A DNA stretch of 64,000 nucleotides from Pararge aegeria. Its lineage: Eukaryota > Arthropoda > Insecta > Lepidoptera > Nymphalidae. The DNA is taken from positions 930,001 to 994,000 of the forward strand of contig NC_053181.1 of the NCBI RefSeq assembly GCF_905163445.1. The letters run 5' to 3'. The translations under genes and the position numbers were made by a program. Positions 10,851-20,846 of the stretch are shown piece after piece; position 1 is the first letter of the stretch; every line of letters starts with the position of its first letter. The notes beneath the pieces are model-generated. The model made no database searches. It saw only the letters and a list, made by a program, of their open reading frames with translations, and was not told the origin of the DNA.

Positions 10851-11276
10851 TATCGACGACCAATTATTGCGATGGGGATTTAATTTCGCTTTGAACTTTA
10901 CTTCCCAGTTCCCACTGAGTCGAGCTTCCAATAAGCCTTGCTTTTTGTTAAGGATTACCGTTTAGTGCAACCCTGCGCGTACCCAGCTTCTGGTCTAGGG
11001 GGAGCAAGTGAGATTTTTTTTAGATCAGGTCGTCCGCGGCTGTTTTGTGACATTTTCTTTGAGGACCCTCTATAATCGTTGCTGAAGCCATTAATGTATT
11101 TTTTTGTCAGTATGTCGGTCTGTCTGTCTGTATCCTGGCCGCCATTCATTTTTCATAAGAGAGTTCTTACTGAAGTTTACAACTTTATGATAGTCTGAAG
11201 TTGTTTCTCTTCACGCAAGCCAACCGGTTTTGGTAGGCCGAACAAATGGCGTAGGAATTATACGGGACACGCTCCG

Positions 11277-11530
11277 TTAGTTTAAGAGTTTAGTCTGTGG
11301 CGATAAGCTTGAGGCGAAGACTAGGTTCAGCATAGTTGTGGTTTCTTGGGTAAAGGCATGATCCACCGATAGCACCATGTTCAGGTTAAGATCGATACGG
11401 CACTCCAAGTAGAACACCAAAATCTTCCATTCTGTCTTGTCCTTGAAGAACTGACGCAGTGACTGAGGTAAACAAATGGCAGCCGTTTTCCCCACACCTA
11501 TTGGTTGAAAGACGGCGCAAACCTGATGGC
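11277..11530 (-). CDS. Unrecognised protein fragment (~80 codons)
   Basis: The minus strand is open from an acceptor-like TTTCAG or CATCAG (~11530) to the TAA at 11277. It encodes FQPIGVGKTAAICLPQSLRQ and then a Glu/Leu/Phe-rich stretch with normal amino-acid composition and no low complexity. 'GVGKTA' looks like a P-loop at a glance, but the first Gly of GxxxxGKT is absent. It may be a terminal exon of an unidentified gene or a fossil of one. I do not recognise the family. Confidence 0.3.
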
Positions 11531-12145
11531 TGAAATAATATCAAACTTTTTTATTTATTTTCATATCTCATGTTCGTAAAAATAGCGTTTTTTATCAAAC
11601 CTGTGCGGAAAACACCTAATAAGCGCCCGGGTGGTTCAAAAAGAGAAGTCAGGATTGCTTCTCATCTTATAGTTTTTTATGTTGTTTTTTTGATTTGTCG
11701 CTTCAGCACAGGCAACGTTTATAATTTCAATTGGGTATTATAATTTCCACGTTCTCCAATACTTGGAGAGTTGATAAAGCTGTAGGATAAGATGGAATTG
11801 TGTCCTTTTCCCGAGGGGAAAAATGTCGACTGCCCACGCTAGCCGCGAGTGTGTTGAAAGACGTCGTATTAAAACATCATAATTTACAGAATATTTACAC
11901 AGTCAACTGGGTGTTAAACAGCAGAATACTTATTTACAAGGCATCTGAGTTACATACAACTATCGAAATTTGTTATCTAGTACCGCCATCTGTTGTCACG
12001 GCGCTGAACTTTCGTACAAAATTAAAAATCTTAATTTTTAAGGTAAGTTTTTTTTAGTCCTTGATAGACATGATTATTGATCGTTTATTGCACTTTTTAA
12101 TTTAATAAATTCGAAGACTTATTTTAAATTTTATTTGATTATTAT

Positions 12146-12421
12146 TTAAGACAAACACAACAAATCGCTTTCATTCCGGGTAATATACAATAAGTATTTA
12201 AGTATACTTTCCACCATAAGAAAGAACGAAGAAGTCTTCTTTAATTTTTGCAAGTTTTTATTTTGTGTGTGTCGGTAACCGGGCTCATTTTCCGCTTTTT
12301 CTTTTGAGCTGAAATTTGAACATGGAGCTGACGTGATGATGGAGACAGAAGGTGGCGAGGGAACTCTGTAATAATCCGACGCAAACACATCGATTAATCT
12401 TGACAAGGCCTCCGGTTCCAT
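12146..12421 (-). CDS. Unrecognised 91-codon open frame downstream of Brd7-9
   Basis: The frame opens MEPEALSRLIDVFASDYYRV and closes at 12146. Its first ~55 residues look protein-like; the rest is Lys/Leu/Tyr-rich AT-driven sequence. It lies 260 bp past the Brd7-9 stop on the same strand, so it may simply be in that gene's 3'UTR. There is no homology I recognise. Confidence 0.2.
   Translation of the reverse strand: MEPEALSRLIDVFASDYYRVPSPPSVSIITSAPCSNFSSKEKAENEPGYRHTQNKNLQKLKKTSSFFLMVESILKYLLYITRNESDLLCLS
12257..12262 (-). terminator. Candidate poly(A) signal for Brd7-9
   Basis: AATAAA occurs on the minus strand ~420 nt after the Brd7-9 stop, with an ATTAAA at 12244-12239. The assignment is positional only. 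Confidence 0.28.
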
Positions 12422-12680
12422 CCAATTACATGTAAATTAGCCTTTTTCTTGTTCGAGTGTTGACTGGGTTGATTGACCGCTGCTAAGTACGAAACCGACG
12501 AGCGACACAATGCATGCAATAAAAAATGTCACTTTCAATCCCTATATAAGGGAATTCAACTATGGAATAGGGTAAAGTAAAAAGGCTTAAGTTTTTGTGA
12601 AAACGTATAATTATCATTAACGTGGTTAGTCTTAAGTTTAAGTAATTTTATAATTAATATTCGTCTACAGTGTTTGTCTG

Positions 12681-12775
12681 TCATTTGTCGTGGCTGGAGC
12701 GGGAGTCGGGGTCTGACACGGTGTCGCGGTGCTCGTTCATCTCCATCTCGAAGTCGTCCACGGCCATCGGTGTGT
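12681..12775 (-). CDS. Brd7-9: Brd7-9 exon 11 (last coding exon)
   Basis: It follows a strong acceptor, TATTTCTAG|AC, and ends in TGA at 12683-12681. It encodes TPMAVDDFEMEMNEHRDTVS and a short Ser/Asp tail. It enters in phase 1, matching the donor of exon 10. It is 95 nt long. Confidence 0.88.
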
Positions 12776-15700
12776 CTAGAAATAATATATCATCGTCATC
12801 ACCATCCTTATCTATAATATACCATAGCGATAAAATGAATGTGATAGTTCGGACGGATGTTTGTGACAGCAGAATTTGTTGGAGATGTCTCTTAAAAAGT
12901 TCAAAGTTTGTATTTTTAAACGTAAGCTTTAAGTTTAAAGGACTACGATATCGATAAAAAAAGCTTGGTGGGTCTAACCAGGTTGCTCTTCTAATAATTT
13001 TAAATGACAATGTGATAACAAAAAAGAACGCCCGGCTAAGTTTTTGTGGGCTTAACCAGGACGCGTTTGGAACCCTCGTAGCTTCTGTTATAAGTTTACG
13101 AATATGGTTATCGCCATCATCTCACAACCGTGTACACATTCCTCATGTTATGTACGCATAATAGGATCGCTGTTTATCTGTATATTATAAGTATTTATTA
13201 TTTTCATAAAAATATTCATCAGCTATCTCAGTACCCATAACACAAGCTACGCTTAATTTAGTGCTAGATGGCGATGTGTTTATTGTCGTAGTTTATTTAC
13301 ATTTATTTAGAGGTGCCATCTCATGAATTGAATAAAGATATTTTTTACTTTGACTTTTGATCTGCACCTATTAGTAGGATGTTAACTCTGTATAGCAGCA
13401 TTAATAAAGTGCTTGACACAGACATAATAGGGGATAGGTCTTCCTAAATTAAAAATAAAAAACTAAACGACCACTTTCTATCGCAATACTGTGGTATTGT
13501 TTAAACTTAGTAGTTTTTTTGTCCTTTTTGTATTAGTTTAGCTAGTTTCGTTCTTTAGTATATATTGTCAGCATTTAATATTATTTTATATATAATTTAA
13601 GTACATATTTGTTTTTTTTCTGTAATTAATTCTTAAATGTATGTTTTGTTCGCGGCACTGGATTTAGCTAGTTTATGTCACAGCTTGATGGATCTTACAG
13701 CTTATACTCTCATGTCTCTCTTCTTAATATTTTTTTCTCATTCTAACTGACATTCTAGTTTTATATTCGCAAGTTGTGGCAGTCTCTAAGTGTATCTACA
13801 ATATTACATTAATATGTTTTTTTTCATTTGTTGTGTTCAGTGTTACAGTAATTTTATAAAGTGGGTAAAAAACCAAACTTTTGATAACTATAAATTCATA
13901 TTTGCCAGATATTTTATTCAATTGATTAGGATTTTACAAATACCCTAATAATTATTAATTTGTGAGGAGATGGATTTCAAGAAACAATTAAAATTATATT
14001 TGATTAATTACCAATGTTCATGACATTGAGTTCGTGGGTGTTTTGATATATAAATATAATTGCATTTTCGATACAATTCAGTATTACATGGACTCGAACG
14101 ATGTAAAGATAACTCACGGTGTCTTAGTCGTTTATCGTCAGTTTTTAAGTTATATTGTACATTAAATAAAAAAACGTGTGAGCCGTCACGGGACGCCTGG
14201 CAGATGTGAAACATCGAAATTGTTTTCTGTGAGTTATTGCAGATATTGCATAATAAAAAGATAAAGCATTACAAATTGTTCCACTGTTCCACAAATTAAA
14301 AAAAATTACAACCAAACGGATATCCACCCCTTTTGTTAAGTCGGTTAAAAATGACTGTTTTATTACAAAATGAATATTCATTTTTATTTTTACATACGAA
14401 ATACGAAAATTCAATCGTACAGCGTGGCAATGCGTCGCCACGGCCTTTGTCGCCACGCCAAAAATCAGGTTTAACTTCCGTCTGAGATGTTTCACATCAA
14501 TAATTAAATAGTGAAGTTTGATAAACGACTGAGACACCGTGAGGTATCTTTGCATCGTCGAGTCCATGTAGGACTGAGGTGCATCGATAATGCAGTCGTA
14601 TTTATATCAAAACACCCACCAATTCAATAAATAAATAAATATACTACGACAATACACACATCGCCATCTAGCCCCAAAGTAAGCGTAGCTTGTGTTATTG
14701 GTACTAAGATGACTGATGAATATTTATTTGAATAATATACATAAATACTTAGAATATATGAATAATATACATAAATATTTAGAATATACATATAAACACC
14801 CAGACACTGAAAAACATTCATGCTCATCACACAATCATTTTCCAGTTGTGGGAATCGAACCCACGGTTTCAACCCATTTGACTCAGAAAGCAGGGTCGCT
14901 GCAAACTGCGCCAATCGGCCGTCAAACATTGGTTGTTAATCAAATATAATTTTAATTGTTTCTTAAAATCTATCTCTTCATAAATTAATAATTATTAGGG
15001 TATTTGTAAAATCCTAATCAATTTATAGTTATCAAAAGTTTGGTTTTTTACCCATTTTATAAAATTACTGTAACACTGAACACAACAAATGAAAAAAACA
15101 TATTAATGTAATATTGTAGATACACTTAGAGACTGCCACAACTTGCGAATATAAAACTAGAATGTCAGTTAGAATGAGAAAAAAATATTAAGAAGAGAGA
15201 CATGAGAGTATAAGCTGTAAGATCCATCAAGCTGTGACATAAACTAGCTAAATCCAGTGCCGCGAACAAAACATACATTTAAGAATTAATCACAGAAAAA
15301 AAACAAATATGTACTTAAATTATATATAAAATAATATTAAATGCTGACAATATATACTAAAGAACGAAACTAGCTAGCTAGCTATTTTAATTGTTTCTTG
15401 AATACTATTTATTAACTATTTAATTAAATATCCGGCAGAAATGAATGTATAGTTATCAAAAGTTTAATTATTGACCCCCTTTATAAATTGACCGCAACAA
15501 GTTGTCTTCGCGTCGCGGTGTGGGGGTGTGGGTGTATGGGGGTGTGGCGGTGTGGCGGTGTGGGGGTGTGGGTGTATGGGGGTGTGGCGGTGTGGGGGTG
15601 TGGGTGTATGGCGGTGTGGCGGTGTGGCGGTGTGGGGGTGTGGGCGCGACTCACCCAGGTGCTCGAGGGTGACGCCCATGGCGGCGCGCACGGCGGGCAG

Positions 15701-18700
15701 CGGCGCCACGGCGTGCGGCGGCACGCGCGCCACCATGCCGCGCAGCCACGCCGCCGCCAGCCGCGCCGCCTCGCGCTCCGAGCCGCCGGCGCGCGCGCAC
15801 TGCGACAGGTGCCACGGCGGCGCGCCCGACAGCCTGCGGGCACGGCGCATGCGGCGGTCACGGGCGGGCGTCGCGATATACATCATCGTCATCGACAGCC
15901 TATTACGACTGGACTAGAGGCCAGCTTTGCAGTACATTTACTGTCTTTTTCGATAAGTCGGATACTTGTGAAACGTCATGAAAATTGAGCTTAATTTCAT
16001 AAAGTCCGCGAAAAGCAGGAGAATCTGTATGGTGTAATTTAGAATTTCTTCAATCCTTACTCCACACCAAACAGATCTTCGGTAATATACCTTCTACGAG
16101 AGTTTCACTCCGAAGCCGGAGCATCCTCAGGGGATGTTGACTTTAAAATGAATAATTGTTAAGTGTTACGTGTACAAAGTTGAACGCTCATCTGCTTATA
16201 CAGGGCGTATTCAGAGACAATCTAAACTTCACACTTTTTATGACTTGCGTTATAACGGGAAGTTGTTTGTTTGAGTTCGAAAAAGTGCATTTCACTGGTT
16301 TGTTTTTTTATAAATTCAAGTAAATTTCATTAAATATGAGCTCATATTGTGTGCAAATGTTTTTGTTGCGAGCTTAGATGTGTTCTTTTCAGGATTGTGC
16401 TCTTTTCAGGCTAGTTAATGCTATAAAAGACAATTCAATGTATACATGAGTCGTTGGGTTGTAGGATGCTCCCTTTCCAATAAATTATTGTATTGTTGGT
16501 ATTGCATTTGTTTTTTCTAATGAAGGAATATAAAGGCCGGGCTCACCGCTCGCGTTGCTCGTGCTCCAGCGCGGCCAGCAGGCGTAGCGTGTGGCGCAGC
16601 GCGGCGCCGATGCCGTAGTCGCGCTGCGCCTGCAGCACGTCGTCCTCGATCTCGCTGAGGAAGTCCACGTCGATGCCCAGCGCGCCCAGCGAGCGCAGCG
16701 CAGCCACGTCCACGCGCACCGCCGCCAGCTCCTGCCGCGCCGGACACAGAGTTACGAACATACAGAACCCGCGTTATTTTTATCATTAGTATTAGTGATT
16801 TTACCTACACTTGGAGGAATTATCAATTTTATAAATTTAAAACTCGCCATGACTCGGGCGCTTACATGGAGCACCGCACTATAAAGTATGCAACACACAC
16901 CCAGGCATGCATGCATACACGCGCGCGCGCACACACGCACACACACACACACATATATACACACACATACATAAACACACACGCACGCACGCAAGAACGC
17001 ACGCACACACAAATATGTGCTTTTTCACATGCTGCGACGAATAAATTTTTATTTGATTGTTTTTGATCGATTAGTCTTAATAGTTTTCTTTGTTTCTTTA
17101 CGTCTTGTTCACAATTTTATGTTATTAACTCTTTTAAATATTTATCAATTCAAATTATTTTTATGTTAAATCCGAGACCGAGCTATTTAAAAAAATGTTT
17201 ATGTAATCTTTGTGGCCTTAGTATTAAGTGAAACTATTTATAATATATTTTTATTGTAACGCTGTTGATTACGAATAAATAAATAAATAAAATTTATATA
17301 AAAATTTTTGGAACCGACAGGATATGAACCTACGACTTTCTGGCAATCGCAGCCTGAGCGCTTTCTCCAATTAAGCTACGGCTCTCCTACCGTCGATACC
17401 GAAATTAGTATATGCCTTTCACATCAGTCTTATAGCGACTGTAGCGTCATCTAGTAGGAAACATTTGAAACAAGACATGACACATTGCATTTTTATAATT
17501 TTTATTAGTGTATTTACCTACCCAAGTGTAGGAATTATAAAACAATATAAAACAAACTTTATTTTTGCACTGACTTTATTTGATTATTGAACTTGAACTG
17601 AAGAGGCGACCCAATTACCATATAAAATGCATTAGGACAAACGATAGCGCGAGCTTATTAATTAATAACGTTCACAAACGCCATCTAGGGAAAGCTTTGT
17701 AGAACTGTGGTATTAAACACTATAGTACTATAGTAATATAGTTCGGCTATATATCACCACGCCAAGACTAATAAGAACATATAGCCACTGAAGAATGTTT
17801 CAAAATCATGTTTTTTTGATATCTTCCGCTGCGCTAAGTGAACGGTTAAAGTATCGATAAAATCGTGTATGGCAAAATTATTCCCCTTTAAAGTTCTAAA
17901 AAAGATCCGACACAGCATATGTCTATCTTTTAAGTTTATTATACGTCTAGTCTTCTATAATAGATTATGAAACAGTAAACATTCGAACGGATAATATGAT
18001 GTTGTACTGAATTTCATTATACCACTCCTTAGTTTTTTTTTTTCGATCCCTTCTGCGCAAAGGGTTTCACACAGACAGCCACATTCTTACTGCTCGATGC
18101 GTGGTATGTGTATGAATTTCAAAAAAAGAACATGCCCTAGCGCGGCTAAAAATAATTAGGTTTTTGGAATCCCCGCCATTTTTATTGATTTGTGCGATGC
18201 CAGTTTTGACAGCACACCGCCAGATCTTTTATATATATTTAAGTATTTATAGTTTAATTTTTCCAATTTCATACAAAATAAATATAGAGTATGAGGTAAT
18301 TTATAAAAATATTCCGCCAAATACATCGGGATCGAGATCTTCCAACATAAAAAAACATATTTAACTGAATTTTAGCAATTGACTAGGTATAAAAAATGTT
18401 AATTACTACTACAATAAATATTTCTTCCCATTAATACTTAGTTTATTTATATATACCCAGTAATCGATAATATTAGGTTACTAGGACTGTTAGCATATGT
18501 ATATTATGTGAGTAGATAGTCTTGTATGCAACTGTTCATAGTTAAGTATTAAAACACTATGTGTTCTCAGTATCTGTGTTTTATTACCGCTTATTATACA
18601 ACAGTTGCATAAGGAAACTTAACACCTTTACTACTCATTTTAAATAACAAAAGATAGGTACGCATATAAAACAACAGACTGATCCTGCGAGGAAAGTAAA

Positions 18701-20812
18701 TGTAACACACATTCATAGGAAATTTCCCATAGCGAGACGTTATGAAATTTTTATAGAAAGTTAGAGGTCTGATAATTGAATGTTTGCCTTTTATTATGTA
18801 CTTATTAAGACAGCCAGTTGGCGCAGTGGGCAGCGACCCTGCTTTCTGAGTCCAAAGCCGTGGGTTCGATTCCCACAACTGGAAAGTGTTTGTGTGATGA
18901 ACATGGATGTTCTTCAGGGTCTGGATGTTTATCTGTATATTATAAGTATTAATGTGTATTATATTCATAAAAATACTCATCAGCTATCTTAGTACCAATA
19001 GCACAAGCTTCGCTTACTTTGGGGCTAGATGCCGATGTGTGTATTGTCTTAGTATATTTATTTATAAATATTTATTACTTATATGCCCATGACCCACTGT
19101 CATTGCCTTTTACTTTGCTTTAGGTTGTCTGGTATACTGTTTTTTTAACGATAAGACCGTTAAACTGTACTGTAAGTATAAAAAGGTTGTTTGAAAATGA
19201 TCAATGTATCTACTTACGTTGTCTTCCTTCGGCGTGGTGGGCTCTTGCTGCGCCTTTTTGTCGGGGAACATGGCCTCCATATCGTAGATGTGTTGCCACG
19301 GCGAGTCGGGCGCGAAACGCAGCATCTCCTCGTTGCCCTGACCCGTTTCTGATGCTGAAACGGTTACATTATTTTTAACTGTACTCTAAGATTACAACTA
19401 TATGAGTTTGAATTTTATAATTATTGCGAGAGTGTGTTTCTTTGATTGTCCTACACGCCCTAAATAAGTGGTAAATCAACTTGATTTTTGGCATGGTCAT
19501 ATTAAAATTGTAGCAAACGATTCTCCCTTAGTTCAAAAAGAACATTAATTTTTAACAACCCGTAACTTTAAGATCATACTTTGTTATTTTGTGTTGTAGT
19601 ATATTCAAAAGTTTGAAAGAATTTTAGCTGGTGGAATTTTAAAAAGGTGCAGTGATTCCTTTTTACTCTGACGCATTGGATTCTTTGTATACTCATTGAA
19701 AGTACCGGCGCGCATTCCAAGCCGAGCATACTGCACATGCCACGGACAGAGGGGAGACTCCGGACACCAATTTGTTACCCTAATGCGTTAACTGTGTACT
19801 CCGTGCACATATGATATTACATATGTTTTTATACAGAGTATCAATATTCGAAATCTATCTATCTATTTATGAACGTCCAAAACTAACACTGAGGTTACTG
19901 ATTAAATTTCCAATTAAAAACTAATTTAGTTCAAGAACATCTAATAAAAGCACTTTTGAAACCTCAAATCTGTCTGTTCGTGTTTGCTGTTTTCCAACAT
20001 CAATATTATTCCTTCTTGCAACATGAAAGCGGCACGGTGTGTTGATCTGTTATTAAGTAAATGTTCGCGCTAGCTTGGTTGGTATACTCTCTGGCAGATT
20101 TTTAGTATGCTCTTTGTGCCGCAGTAACGCGTTCTCTGTGACAGCAAGATAAATAAAGCGTTGGTCTGTGGTCGCATCGGTACGTTGATAGAGATAACAT
20201 TTATTTTTCATTTGTGGCATTTAGGGTTCGTAGTTAGGAAATCGCTGGATTCCCTGCCCCCGGCCGTCCATCAGTTGTTCTTATGGGCCCGGAGAACCAT
20301 TGGACAGCTAGGACTTGGCTGAAATAGTAACTTAGTGTACAGATAGCTGCTGGACATAGCCCCGTGTGATTTGAACTTCAAAACACTTGTGAACCACAGC
20401 TGAACTGTGGACGCCATTTTGATTTACCTAGCGTGTGGTATATGAGATGTGACTCGTCCTTAGTAAGCGTAGCGAAGGTGCCGTCGTAGGCGGGCGCGTA
20501 GGAACTGAATGGTCCGTAGTGCAGTGGCTTCACGCATTTAGCCATGTTGCGCCGGTCCTCGCGAGTCGCTGCGGGAGAATGGACAATGAATTTAACTTGT
20601 TTGAACGCGCTAATATCTAAAACTTCCAGTCGGATCTATTTCATAGCCCAAAGGCCATTCCATTTTTCAGGAAGGTAGGCTATTAAAACATCGTACAACA
20701 TTTTTAACCCATTCGGCAGAGCATGGGTGCATTCCTCTCAGAATGAGGAGGTTTTAGGCAGTTGTCAACCATGCTGGCAAAGTGCGGATTTGTACACTTC
20801 GCACCATCATCA

Positions 20813-20846
<34 letters not shown>

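Larger units (their letters stand above)
12776..15654 (-). other. Brd7-9 intron 10
   Basis: This 2.88-kb intron contains a LINE 3' end interrupted by a SINE tail (12877-13368), a ~1.8-kb fold-back element with a nested SINE (13539-15376), a partial repeat of that element (15384-15490), and a G-rich minisatellite abutting the donor (15513-15646). Confidence 0.85.
16732..19217 (-). other. Brd7-9 intron 8
   Basis: This 2.49-kb intron contains a CA microsatellite (16905-17010), a tRNA-derived SINE of family B (17305-17458), the 165-bp repeat copy 2 (17552-17720), another dispersed repeat (17765-17915) and a full SINE of family A (18812-19068). From 17916 to 18811 I see nothing else. Confidence 0.85.

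Noticed and set aside
11480..11505. P-loop NTPase motif in GVGKTA
   Set aside because: The leading Gly of GxxxxGK[ST] is absent and no Walker B or other NTPase motif follows.
14850..14923. Possible tRNA genes at SINE heads (also 5.98, 17.4, 18.8, 29.8, 39.8, 42.6, 51.2 kb)
   Set aside because: A and B boxes are present, but cloverleaf pairing and anticodon arm are not preserved, and each is followed by a SINE body and tail.
15464..15988. Long frames on both strands rich in His/Thr/Pro or Gly/Val/Trp repeats
   Set aside because: They are translations of the GTGTGG minisatellite fused to out-of-frame readings of Brd7-9 exon 10.
16517..16884. Ala/Arg-rich frames over 16.5-16.9 kb
   Set aside because: They are out-of-frame readings of the GC-rich Brd7-9 exon 9.
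16752..17066. Cys/Val-rich and His/Thr-rich frames
   Set aside because: They translate the CA microsatellite.
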